A DNA stretch of 64,000 nucleotides, taken from assembly GCF_037652055.1 (NCBI RefSeq), contig NZ_JBBKAH010000003.1, positions 248,001 through 312,000 on the forward strand, given 5' to 3'. The stretch is from Pelagibius sp037652055 (GTDB taxonomy: Bacteria > Pseudomonadota > Alphaproteobacteria > Kiloniellales > Kiloniellaceae). How positions within the stretch are numbered: the stretch's first letter is position 1; each line of letters starts with the position of its first letter. Shown here piece by piece: positions 55,576 through 63,592 of the stretch. Position numbers and translations under genes: made by a program. Under the pieces are notes generated by a model that saw only the letters and a list, made by a program, of their open reading frames with translations, made no database searches and was not told where the DNA came from.

Positions 55576-56580
55576 ATGCAAAACGTGAAACTCGGCACCC
55601 ACGGCCCCCTGGTCTCCCGCGCCGGTCTCGGCTGCATGGCCATGTCCGGCATGTACGGCCCCGCCGACCGCAAGGAGAGCCTGGCCACCATCCACGCCGC
55701 CCTCGAGGCCGGCGTCACCCTGCTGGACACCGGCGATTTCTACGGCATGGGCCACAACGAGCTGCTGATCGGCGAAGCCCTGAAGCAGCGCGACGGCGAC
55801 AACGCCCTGGTCAGCGTGAAGTTCGGCGCCCTGCGCGATCCCGCCGGCGGCTTCTCCGGCTACGACGGGCGCCCGGCGGCCGTGAAGAACTTCCTCGCCT
55901 ACTCCTTGCAGCGCCTGGGCCGCGACCACATCGACATCTACCGCCCCTCGCGCCTCGATCCCGATGTGCCCATCGAGGACACCATCGGCGCCATCGCCGA
56001 GATGGTGGAGGCTGGCACCGTGCGCTACATCGGCCTCTCCGAGGTCGGGCCGGAAACCATCCGCCGCGCCGCCGCGGTGCACCCGATCGTCGACCTGCAG
56101 ATCGAGTACTCGCTGCTGTCGCGCGGCATCGAGCAGGAAATCCTGCCGCTGTGCCGCGAACTCGGCATCGCGGTCACCGCCTACGGCGTGCTGTCGCGCG
56201 GCCTTCTGAGCGGCCACTGGCAGGGCCCCAACGGCGAGAAGGACTTCCGCGCCTTCAGCCCGCGCTTCCAGGACGGCAACCTGGAGCGCAACCTGGAACT
56301 GGCGGCCGCCCTCGCCCGCCTGGCCGAGGAAAAGAACGCCACCGCGGCGCAGGCGGCCATCGCCTGGGTGCTGGCCCAGGGCGGCGACATCGTGCCGCTG
56401 ATCGGCGCGCGCAACCGCCGGCGCCTGGAGGAGTCGCTGGAAGCGCTTGACCTGACGTTGACGGCGGACGACCTTGCCGCCATCGAACGGGCGGTGCCCA
56501 AGGACGCGGCGGCGGGCGCGCGCTATCCGGCGCCGCTGATGGCGATGCTCGACAGCGAAAAGGCGGCAAGCGCCAGCTAG
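55576..56580 (+). CDS. Aldo/keto reductase lacking the usual catalytic His
   Basis: 334-residue NADPH-dependent oxidoreductase fold. GLGCMAMSGMYG at the start; Asp51 and Tyr56 in LLDTGDFYG; Lys82 in VSVKFG. The tetrad's His, normally in a YYLHRVDP-type motif, is replaced: the segment reads IYRPSRLDPDVPIEDT with Ser125 in that position. GLSEVGPETIRRA and VPLIGARNRRRLEESL are normal cofactor-binding motifs. A TetR gene follows after 18 bases and is probably co-transcribed. Confidence 0.88.
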   Translation: MQNVKLGTHGPLVSRAGLGCMAMSGMYGPADRKESLATIHAALEAGVTLLDTGDFYGMGHNELLIGEALKQRDGDNALVSVKFGALRDPAGGFSGYDGRPAAVKNFLAYSLQRLGRDHIDIYRPSRLDPDVPIEDTIGAIAEMVEAGTVRYIGLSEVGPETIRRAAAVHPIVDLQIEYSLLSRGIEQEILPLCRELGIAVTAYGVLSRGLLSGHWQGPNGEKDFRAFSPRFQDGNLERNLELAAALARLAEEKNATAAQAAIAWVLAQGGDIVPLIGARNRRRLEESLEALDLTLTADDLAAIERAVPKDAAAGARYPAPLMAMLDSEKAASAS

Positions 56581-56598
56581 CATGATCACAGGCAGCAG

Positions 56599-57210
56599 AT
56601 GAACGAGTCGGTCCTGACGGCAGAGCAGATCCTCGACGCGGCGGAGCAGGTGCTCCGCCGCTACGGGCCCGCGAAGACCACGGTGGTCGACGTGGCGCGC
56701 GCGCTGGACGTCAGCCACGGTTCGATCTATCGCCACTTCCCCAGCAAGGCGGCGTTGCGCGACGCGGTGGCGGCGCGCTGGCTGCACCGCGTCTCCAAGC
56801 CCTTGCGCGCCATCGTCGAGGAAGACGGCCCGGCGCCAGAGCGCCTGCGCCGCTGGTTCGACGCCCTCCTCGCCATCAAGCGGGCAAAGATCCTCGACGA
56901 TCCGGAGCTCTTCGCCACCTATCACGGCATGATCATGGACGCCCGCAGCGCGGTGGAGGCGCACGTCGAAGAACTGGTCGGGCAAATCACCGAGATCATC
57001 GACGACGGCGCAAAGCGCGGCGAATTCGCCGCCGCCGATCCGCGGCGCACGGCGGAGGCGCTGTTCCAGGCGACCGTCCGCTTCCACAACCCGATGCACG
57101 CACCGGAGTGGCGCGATCCCAACATCGACCGCGACTTCGATGCCTTGTGGGCTCTCGTGACCGCGGGGCTTGGGGCGACCGGAAAGACCAAGGCGCGCCC
57201 ACATCAGTGA
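56599..57210 (+). CDS. TetR-family regulator
   Basis: 203-residue repressor. N-terminal HTH ILDAAEQVLRRYGPAKTTVVDVARALDVSHGSIYRHFPSKAALRDAV; helical ligand domain after it. It follows the aldo/keto reductase on the same strand and likely controls it. Its 3' end overlaps the convergent Atu4866-domain gene by 7 bases. Confidence 0.92.
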   Translation: MNESVLTAEQILDAAEQVLRRYGPAKTTVVDVARALDVSHGSIYRHFPSKAALRDAVAARWLHRVSKPLRAIVEEDGPAPERLRRWFDALLAIKRAKILDDPELFATYHGMIMDARSAVEAHVEELVGQITEIIDDGAKRGEFAAADPRRTAEALFQATVRFHNPMHAPEWRDPNIDRDFDALWALVTAGLGATGKTKARPHQ

Positions 57211-57539
57211 TCGGGGGCGGGCGGATGTTCGCGCCGATAGAGGATCATGCCGCCGTGATGGAGAACGCCGTCGATGAAGTCGCCGTCGGCGGTGAAACCG
57301 GTGTCGTCCCAATACTCGATGTGATCGCCGGTCACCTCGTAGCGGCCTTCATAGGCGCGTTCGCGGTTGCCACGGGCCTCGACGTAGCGGCCGTTCGGCA
57401 GCAACTCGTGGCGGACATGGCCATCCTCTGTGACCCATAGGCCTGCATAGGGGTGGTCGGCTTGCATCTTTCCATTCTCGGCTTGGACCGGATGTGCCAG
57501 CACGGCGACGGTCGTGATGATTGCGAAGAGCTTTTGCAT
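57204..57539 (-). CDS. Exported Atu4866-domain protein
   Basis: 111-residue protein: signal peptide with cleavage near HPVQAENG (about 20), then one small beta domain HPYAGLWVTEDGHVRHELLPNGRYVEARGNRERAYEGRYEVTGDHIEYWDDTGFTADGDF. This is the Atu4866 family, of unknown function. Last gene of the SDR-SnoaL-Atu4866 unit. Confidence 0.82.
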   Translation of the reverse strand: MQKLFAIITTVAVLAHPVQAENGKMQADHPYAGLWVTEDGHVRHELLPNGRYVEARGNRERAYEGRYEVTGDHIEYWDDTGFTADGDFIDGVLHHGGMILYRREHPPAPDH

Positions 57540-57634
57540 GGACAGCCTCCTTGTTGCTCACCTTCCTGCCGGCCCGGCAGGGGGAGAGCCGCGGCAGAAA
57601 CCGCGGCTCCCGTGAGCGCATGCCTGTGCCGCGA

Positions 57635-58165
57635 TCAGTCTTCACGCGGCTTGTTGTTGTCGACGACCTCCTGGTAGGCGACGAGATCCAGGAAGGCTTC
57701 CGCCTGGATGACCTTTCCGTCCGCCATCCTGAAGATCCACACGAACTGGTTCTCATAAGGAGCGCCCGAGGTCGTGGTGGCCGAGCCGTCGAAACGGATG
57801 ATCACCGTGTCGCCCTCGGCCCAGATCTCGTGCACGTCCGGCACGACCGGCGTCGCCAGGCGGCTGGTGAGCGGCCCCGAGGCCCGCTCAATGAAATCGT
57901 CGACGCCGTTGTAGGTGCCGGCCACCGGCCCGGAGCCGTGGATCGTCCACACCACGTCTGCGGCCAGGAGGTCGGCGAAGACATAGCGCCCTCCGGCCCA
58001 GTCCGCGAAAGCGTCGCGCACGACGGCTTCATTCCGTGTGGTGATTTCGGCCTCTGTGGCCGGCGTATCGGCCCGCGCCGAGCCCAAGGCGACCGCCAAG
58101 GCCGAAGCAACCAGCAGCACGCGACCCGGACCGGCCAAGCGGCCCGCAAGGGGAGAAAGTGTCAT
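57635..58165 (-). CDS. Exported SnoaL-like (NTF2-fold) protein
   Basis: 176-residue protein with a signal peptide (cleavage near GSARADTP, about 33) and a SnoaL/NTF2-like domain: EAVVRDAFADWAGGRYVFADLLAADVVWTIHGSGPVAGTYNG, EIWAEGDTVIIRFDGSAT and FVWIFRMADGKVIQAEAFLD. The fold supports both enzymes and binding proteins. Middle gene of a three-gene unit. Confidence 0.85.
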   Translation of the reverse strand: MTLSPLAGRLAGPGRVLLVASALAVALGSARADTPATEAEITTRNEAVVRDAFADWAGGRYVFADLLAADVVWTIHGSGPVAGTYNGVDDFIERASGPLTSRLATPVVPDVHEIWAEGDTVIIRFDGSATTTSGAPYENQFVWIFRMADGKVIQAEAFLDLVAYQEVVDNNKPRED

Positions 58166-58242
58166 CGGATCGTTCCTTTCCTGATGGGTTCAGAACTGAC
58201 AGGGCCCGCTATGCTTCTTGCGGAACAGCGGGCCATGCCGCC

Positions 58243-58965
58243 TCACCGCGGCGACGCCGTCGGTCGGATCGTGATCTCTGTCGTATCGACGCCCTCGGGC
58301 GCTTCGATCACCTGCCTGACGGCTCTGGCGATATCGGCCGGCTGCAGCGCGATGGCGCGATAGTCCTCCATCACGGCCTTGGTCTCTTCATGGGTGATGG
58401 TCGAGGCGAGCTCGCTCTCCACCACGCCGGGATTGACGCAGGTAACGCGGATATCGGCGCTCTCCTGCCGCAGCCCATCCGAGATGGCGCGCACCGCGAA
58501 CTTCGTCGCGCAATAAACGGCGGCGGTGGGCACCACCGACAGCGCGCCGATGGAGGCGATGTTGATGATCTGGCCGCTGCGCTGGGCCTCCATCGCCGGC
58601 AGCACGGCGCCGATCCCCCACAGCACGCCCTTGATGTTGACGTCCACCATGCGCTCCCACTCGTCCTGCTTGCCCGCCGACAGCGGCGAGAGCGGCATCA
58701 CGCCGGCGTTGTTCACCAGGACGTCGATGCGCCCCCAGGTGTCGAGGGCGGTCTGCGCGAAAGCGGCCATCGATGCGCGATCGGTCACGTCGAGCGCGCG
58801 GGCCTGGGCGTTTCCGCCCGCCCTGCGGATCTCCTCGGCCAGGGCCTCGATGCGGTCGGTGCGGCGCGCGCCGAGCAGGAGCTTTGCCCCGGCCGATCCG
58901 AGCTCGCGGGCGATCCCCGCCCCGATGCCGCTGGAGGCACCGGTAACCAGAACAACTTTGTCCAT
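58243..58965 (-). CDS. Short-chain dehydrogenase/reductase
   Basis: 240-residue classical SDR: cofactor motif VTGASSGIGAGIAREL, VLVNNAG, catalytic Ser in NIASIGALS and YxxxK in VYCATKFAVRA. The Arg in GARRTDRIE favours NADP. Close to YdfG-type serine/3-hydroxy acid dehydrogenases. First gene of the SDR-SnoaL-Atu4866 unit and divergent from a LysR gene. GGAG lies 7 bases before the ATG at 58965. Confidence 0.92.
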   Translation of the reverse strand: MDKVVLVTGASSGIGAGIARELGSAGAKLLLGARRTDRIEALAEEIRRAGGNAQARALDVTDRASMAAFAQTALDTWGRIDVLVNNAGVMPLSPLSAGKQDEWERMVDVNIKGVLWGIGAVLPAMEAQRSGQIINIASIGALSVVPTAAVYCATKFAVRAISDGLRQESADIRVTCVNPGVVESELASTITHEETKAVMEDYRAIALQPADIARAVRQVIEAPEGVDTTEITIRPTASPR

Positions 58966-59058
58966 CGTGGTCTCCATCCTTCAAAGTCCCGCCTTCAAGT
59001 CCCGCGGAAGATGGATCATCAGATGGATGCGCTTTACCGTCGCTACCAGCTATCCTTT

Positions 59059-59090
59059 GCTGGACAATTCGGTTAGCATGGCTGGACAAT
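59059..59090. promoter_or_regulatory. Direct repeat overlapping LysR start
   Basis: GCTGGACAAT occurs at 59059-59068 and again at 59081-59090, 22 bases apart (two helical turns); the second copy covers the first bases of the LysR start codon. A candidate autoregulatory site in the LysR/SDR divergent gap. Confidence 0.4.
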
Positions 59091-59976
59091 GAAGCTCGAT
59101 ATGAACCTTCTGCCGCTGTTCCTGACCGTGGCCGAAGAAGACAACTTCCGTGCCGCGGCCGACCGCCTGGGCGTGACCCGTTCGGCCGTCAGCCAGGGCA
59201 TCCGGCGTCTGGAAGATGCTGTCGGCACCCTGCTCGTCAGCCGTACGACGCGTTCCGTACACCTGAGCGAAGCGGGAGAACGCCTGCGCGATGCTCTGTC
59301 GCGGCCGATGGCCGACATTGCCGAAGCGCTCGAGCGCGTGAGCGGCGAAGCGGCGCCGCGCGGCCTGCTGCGGATCGCAGCCACCTCGATCGCCGAGCGG
59401 TTCCTTTCCGGTCCGCTCATCGCTTCCTTCGCACAGGCGCATCCCGGCGTCACGATCGACGTCACCGTCACGGACGATGAGTTCGACATCGTCGCCGCCG
59501 GCTTCGATGCGGGCGTGCGCCTCGGCGAAGTGATCGAACAGGACATGGTTGCGGTGCCGCTGACGGGCGACCAGCGCGAAGTGGCCGTTGCGGCCCCCGG
59601 TTATATCGCGGCGCATGGCGCGCCACGGCATCCGCGCGACCTGCTCGATCACCGATGCATCGGTTGGCGACCGGCCCTGAATGTCGCCCCCTACCGCTGG
59701 GAATTCGAAGAGAACGGCGTTCCCTTCGACATTGCCGTCGAGCCTCAGATCACGACCAACGATCTGCGCCTCATGATCCGCGCCGCTGTCAGCGGGGGCG
59801 GCATTACCTTCGCACCGGAAGAGACGTTCCGCCCCTACTTGGAGTCCGGCGAACTGGTCCCGCTGCTGCAGGACTTCCTGCCGCCGTTTCCCGGCTTTTT
59901 CCTCTACTTTCCAAGCCGCCGAAACATGCCGCCCAAGCTGCGCGCCTTGATCGATCATGTGCGGCAGGGGCGCTGA
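59089..59976 (+). CDS. LysR-family regulator beside SDR operon
   Basis: 295-residue regulator. HTH LPLFLTVAEEDNFRAAADRLGVTRSAVSQGIRRLEDAVGTLLVSRTTRSVHLSEAG; effector domain with GFDAGVRLGEVIEQDMVAVPL. Divergent from the SDR-SnoaL-Atu4866 unit, which it probably controls. Confidence 0.93.
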   Translation: MKLDMNLLPLFLTVAEEDNFRAAADRLGVTRSAVSQGIRRLEDAVGTLLVSRTTRSVHLSEAGERLRDALSRPMADIAEALERVSGEAAPRGLLRIAATSIAERFLSGPLIASFAQAHPGVTIDVTVTDDEFDIVAAGFDAGVRLGEVIEQDMVAVPLTGDQREVAVAAPGYIAAHGAPRHPRDLLDHRCIGWRPALNVAPYRWEFEENGVPFDIAVEPQITTNDLRLMIRAAVSGGGITFAPEETFRPYLESGELVPLLQDFLPPFPGFFLYFPSRRNMPPKLRALIDHVRQGR

Positions 59977-59998
59977 TAGGAGGCTTAAAAAAAGCCCG

Positions 59999-61459
59999 CT
60001 ACTCGGCCTTCAGAATCTCCACCAGGCGGTCCAGCGGCTGCGGCCGGCGGGCGAGGTCGAAGGCGACGGTGAAATGCCCCTGGTTGCGCAGGAAGAGGTT
60101 GGCCGGCGGCACCTGCCAGCGGCGCGCCAGTGCGAGGCCGCCGTCAAAGGGTGTGAGGTCGTCGGCCTCGCCCAGGGCCATGACGATTTTGTCCGGCGCC
60201 ATTACCGCTTCGCCGCGCGGCTCCATCAGCGGCAGGTAGCGGTCGATGTCGTCGAGGCTCCAGCCCTTTTCCCGCAACCGATCCGGCAGGCCGATGGCGG
60301 CGGCGAGGCTGCCCTGGAAGGCGACGCCGTGCAGGCTTTCGCTGCAGGCGATGAGGATCAGCGCGTCGGGGCGCAGGGCCGCCGGCCAGTCGCGGGCCGC
60401 CACCGCGGAGAGCTGGCTGGTCAGGGCACCCAGGCTGACGCCGCCGATGGCGACCTTCGAACTTCCCTGTCCCCCACTCCGCCGCCGCGCCCAGTCGACA
60501 TAGACCGGCATCTCGGCGCCCCAGGCGGCGAACAGCTTGAGGAAACCGAGCGGCCCCTGGGCCATGGCCGGCTCGCCGCCGAAGGTGCCGGGCAGCCGGC
60601 GGCGGCCGTGCCAGGGGCCTTCAGGGCGAATGATGCGCAGCCCCTTCAGGGCCAGCGCGGGCGTGATGTCGATGCTGTCCATCGACGCCCCCCAATGTTC
60701 GCTTTCCACGCAGATGCCGTGCAGCGAAATCAGCGTCGGCGGATTGGTGACCCCCTCCGGCTCGATCACCTGGGCCCAGGCGGTGTCGCCGGGCAGTCCC
60801 GGCGCGGGAAAGCGGATCCAGCTCTGCCAGCCGAAGGCGCAGCGCACCGGATGCGACTGCTCCACCGCCGGCATGCCGTCGCGCCGGATGCAGGTGCCGC
60901 CGTCGCCCAGCAGCGCCTGCGGGCTGGGCATGTCCTCCGGCCGCGGCAGCTCCCAGCGCAGCCGGGGCACTCGCTTGCGGATGCAGAGGAAGAAGCGCCG
61001 CGCGGCCATCAGGTTATGCGAGGCCTTGCGGCGCGCGATCTCCGCCGCCACCAGGGCCGCCGCCGGCGGCGGCGCCTCAGCCGCCCCTGAGGCGAAAAAG
61101 AGATCGCGCCAATGGGCCTCCGCCCCGGCATGGACCTGCGCCAGTTCCCGGGTCGCCGCCAAGGCGCGCCGCAGCCGCCGGCCGCAGAGCCCGCCGGGAA
61201 AGTCCGCCAGGCCGAGGGCTTCGGCGAAAGCCGCGCCGTCGCCGCCGCATTCAAGGGCGGCCGCCCAGGCGCGCGACAGCGGGAAGTACCACTGCGGTAC
61301 CAGCTTCACCGCCAGGCGGTCGTACCACGGCCGCATGACGAGGGCGCCCAGCGGGCCCCACTTCATGGGCGAGGGCAGCGGCGCCGGCAGGCGCGCGGCG
61401 GCGTCCATCGGTGGCAGGGTCACGGCAGGCGCGGTTGCAGGAGAATCGTCCGGAGTCAT
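59999..61459 (-). CDS. Large alpha/beta hydrolase-fold protein
   Basis: 486 residues. About 210 N-terminal helical residues of unknown role precede an alpha/beta-hydrolase core: TLISLHGICVESEHWG, nucleophile elbow GGVSLGAL, LIACSESLH, the Asp in LGEADDLTPFDGG and the His in NQGHFTVAF. A cytosolic esterase/lipase-like enzyme is likely; the substrate is unknown. Convergent with LysR (22-base gap). Confidence 0.78.
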   Translation of the reverse strand: MTPDDSPATAPAVTLPPMDAAARLPAPLPSPMKWGPLGALVMRPWYDRLAVKLVPQWYFPLSRAWAAALECGGDGAAFAEALGLADFPGGLCGRRLRRALAATRELAQVHAGAEAHWRDLFFASGAAEAPPPAAALVAAEIARRKASHNLMAARRFFLCIRKRVPRLRWELPRPEDMPSPQALLGDGGTCIRRDGMPAVEQSHPVRCAFGWQSWIRFPAPGLPGDTAWAQVIEPEGVTNPPTLISLHGICVESEHWGASMDSIDITPALALKGLRIIRPEGPWHGRRRLPGTFGGEPAMAQGPLGFLKLFAAWGAEMPVYVDWARRRSGGQGSSKVAIGGVSLGALTSQLSAVAARDWPAALRPDALILIACSESLHGVAFQGSLAAAIGLPDRLREKGWSLDDIDRYLPLMEPRGEAVMAPDKIVMALGEADDLTPFDGGLALARRWQVPPANLFLRNQGHFTVAFDLARRPQPLDRLVEILKAE

Positions 61460-61573
61460 CGTGCCGGAGCATAGCCGCTGGCGGGCGATTTCACAGGGAT
61501 TTTACCCGGCTTGATTTTACCCGCGGCGGCCGGGCTGGCAGCTAGAGAGATGCACCGCAAAGGAGCCCCCGCG

Positions 61574-62071
61574 ATGACCCCGCGTTTCCTCGCCGCCGTT
61601 CTCCTGCTTGCCGCGCTCGCGGTCACCTCCGCGCCCTTCTCCACCGCGCGGGCCGAGATGCCGGCGGCACTGGAGGGCTGGCAAATCACGAAGACGGTCC
61701 ACGGCTACGCCGACCTGGTTTCCCGCCTGGAGCAGGCCATCAAGACCAACAAGATGGGCCTGGTGGCGCGCGCCAGCGCCACCGTCGGCGCCAAGCAGAT
61801 GCTGGACAAGGACATCCCCGGCAACACGGTGATCGGCGTCTACCGCCCGGACTTCGCCGTGCGCATGCTGGAGGCCAGCACCGCCGCCGGCATCGAGGCG
61901 CCGATCCGCTTCTACGTGACCGAGAACGCCGACGGCAGCGCGACCCTCAGCTACAAGACCCCGAGCACCGTCTTCGCGCCCTACGCGGACGGCGGCCAGG
62001 CATTGAAGGACCTGGCGGCGGAGCTGGACGCCATCTTCGCCAGGATCGCCGCCGACGCGGTGGGCGGCTAG
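61574..62071 (+). CDS. Periplasmic DUF302 protein
   Basis: 165-residue protein with a signal peptide (cleavage near FSTARAEM, about 28) and a DUF302 domain: GYADLVSRLEQAIKTNKMGLVARASATVGA, NTVIGVYRPDFAVRMLEASTAAGIEAPIRFYVTENADGSATLSYKTPSTVFAPY. Family function unknown. AAGGAG lies 9 bases before the ATG at 61574, which is better than the upstream in-frame starts. Confidence 0.88.
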   Translation: MTPRFLAAVLLLAALAVTSAPFSTARAEMPAALEGWQITKTVHGYADLVSRLEQAIKTNKMGLVARASATVGAKQMLDKDIPGNTVIGVYRPDFAVRMLEASTAAGIEAPIRFYVTENADGSATLSYKTPSTVFAPYADGGQALKDLAAELDAIFARIAADAVGG

Positions 62072-62082
62072 AGCCCCTCTCC

Positions 62083-62535
62083 TCACCCCTGCCCGAAAGT
62101 CAGCGCCAGCAGGTCCCGGCGCAGCGCCTCCGGGCTTTCGCCGCGCAGCAGCTTGTCGACCGCGTCGTGAGTGGTTCGCCAGATCGGCACCGCTTGGGCC
62201 AGCACGTCGCGGCCGGCCTCGGTGAGCGCCAGGCGGCGGCTGCGCTTGTCCTCCGGATCGGGGGTCACCGTCAGCAGCCCGCGCCTTTCCAGCGGCTTCA
62301 GCGCGGCGGTCAGCGTCGTGCGGTCCATCGCCAGCAGACGCGCCACCTCGCCCATGCGCGGGGGCTTCGGGCGGTTCAAGGAAACCAAAAGGGAGTACTG
62401 CCCGTTGGTAATGCCGGCGGGCTTCAAAGCCTCGTCGAAACGCCGGCCGATGGCGCGCGCCGCGCGCTGCAGATGCAGGCAAAGGCAGCGGTCGCGGACC
62501 TCATGCGTAACGCTCAGGGGCAGGTCATCTCTCAT
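62083..62535 (-). CDS. MarR-family regulator
   Basis: 150-residue winged-helix regulator: ITNGQYSLLVSLNRPKPPRMGEVARLLAMDRTTLTAALKPLERRGLLTVTPDPEDKRSRRLALTEAGRDVL, the full MarR HTH and wing. It carries several cysteines near the N-terminus (DRCLCLHLQRAAR), possible redox or electrophile sensors. A perfect palindrome stands 11 bases upstream of its start, and the divergent gene is the first of three VOC-fold genes. Confidence 0.93.
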   Translation of the reverse strand: MRDDLPLSVTHEVRDRCLCLHLQRAARAIGRRFDEALKPAGITNGQYSLLVSLNRPKPPRMGEVARLLAMDRTTLTAALKPLERRGLLTVTPDPEDKRSRRLALTEAGRDVLAQAVPIWRTTHDAVDKLLRGESPEALRRDLLALTFGQG

Positions 62536-62545
62536 GAGAATATTT

Positions 62546-62563
62546 TATGTTGATATCAACATA
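62546..62563. promoter_or_regulatory. Perfect 18-bp palindrome, MarR operator candidate
   Basis: TATGTTGATATCAACATA, a perfect palindrome in an AT-rich patch between marR (start 62535) and the VOC genes (start 62668). The TTGATATCAA core and its size fit MarR-family operators, so the MarR protein very likely represses both directions from here. Confidence 0.8.
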
Positions 62564-62667
62564 TTTGTCAATTAAAGTCCGCGCCCTGAAGCCCCCTTAA
62601 GCGATGAAAAAGAGCGCCCCCTGAAGACGCCTCCCCCCCATCATCAAGACAGGAAGTTGCTCGAATC

Positions 62668-63084
62668 ATGAAAGTTTACATCAACTTACCAGTCGACGAC
62701 CTGGCCCGCTCGCGGGCCTTCTTCGCGGCGCTCGGCTTTTCCTTCAACGAGGCCTTCAGCGACGACACCGCGCTGGGCATGGAGATCAACGAGCACTGCG
62801 CGGCCATGCTGCTGACCAAGGCGAAGTTCGCCCCCTTCACGCCGCGCCCCATCGCCGATGCCGGCAAGACCACCGAGGTGCTGACGGCGCTGCAGCTGGA
62901 GAGCCGCGAGGCGGTCGACGCCATGGTGGCGACGGCGCTGGCCAACGGCGGCACGGCGGTGCGCGCGCCCGAGGACCACGGCTTCATGTACGGCCACGCC
63001 TTCGCCGATCCCGACGGCCACATCTGGGAGCCGTTCTGGATGAATGCTGAGGCCTTCGAGAAAGCGAAGGAGGATGCGGCATGA
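62668..63084 (+). CDS. VOC-fold (glyoxalase-like) protein
   Basis: 138-residue protein: KVYINLPVDDLARSRAFFAALGFSFNEAFSDDTALGMEI at the start and GHAFADPDGHIWEPFWMNAEAFEK at the end, the typical VOC metal-site layout of lactoylglutathione-lyase-like proteins. First of three VOC-fold genes under probable MarR control; its stop overlaps the next start by 4 bases (ATGA). Confidence 0.9.
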   Translation: MKVYINLPVDDLARSRAFFAALGFSFNEAFSDDTALGMEINEHCAAMLLTKAKFAPFTPRPIADAGKTTEVLTALQLESREAVDAMVATALANGGTAVRAPEDHGFMYGHAFADPDGHIWEPFWMNAEAFEKAKEDAA

Positions 63085-63581
63085 CCATCGTGGAAAAGAA
63101 ATTCGGTGCGAACGCCGAGCACGTGAAAGTGCGCACTTGCCTGGGGTTCAACGGCAACGGTCACGAGGCGGCCGAGTTCTACATCTCGCTGCTGCCCGGC
63201 AGCTTCATCGAGAGCGCCTTCACGCCGGACGAGAACGCGCCGCCGCTGGTGGTCGAGTTCACCCTGGCCGGCGCGCCTTACATGATCCTGAACGGCGGGC
63301 CGAAGTTCCAGCCTTCCATCGCCGCCTCCATCTCGGTGCTGACCAAGGACCAGGCCGAGACCGACCGGCTGTGGGCGGCGCTCACCGCCGACGGCGGCGC
63401 CGAAGGTCACTGCTCCTGGCTCACCGACAAGTACGGCATCTCCTGGCAGATCGTGCCGGAGATTTTGCCGGTCCTGTTCAGCGACGACGACAAGGCCGCC
63501 GCCGGGCGCGCCTTCCAGGCCATGACGCAGATGCGCAAGATCGATATCGCCGCGGTGGAAGCGGCCTTCAACGCCAAATGA
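63081..63581 (+). CDS. PhnB/3-dmu-9-type VOC protein
   Basis: 166-residue protein with KVRTCLGFNGNGHEAAEFYISLLPGSFIESAFTPDENAPPLVVEFTLAGAPYMILNGGPKFQPSIAASISVLTKDQAETDRLWAALTADGG and CSWLTDKYGISWQIVP. This is the PhnB-like VOC family. Second gene of the cassette, coupled to the first by ATGA overlap. Confidence 0.92.
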   Translation: MTIVEKKFGANAEHVKVRTCLGFNGNGHEAAEFYISLLPGSFIESAFTPDENAPPLVVEFTLAGAPYMILNGGPKFQPSIAASISVLTKDQAETDRLWAALTADGGAEGHCSWLTDKYGISWQIVPEILPVLFSDDDKAAAGRAFQAMTQMRKIDIAAVEAAFNAK

Positions 63582-63592
63582 TGGAGACGACG

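Noticed and set aside
55471..57312. 613-codon minus-strand open frame
   Set aside because: Antisense to the aldo/keto reductase and TetR genes, both recognisable.
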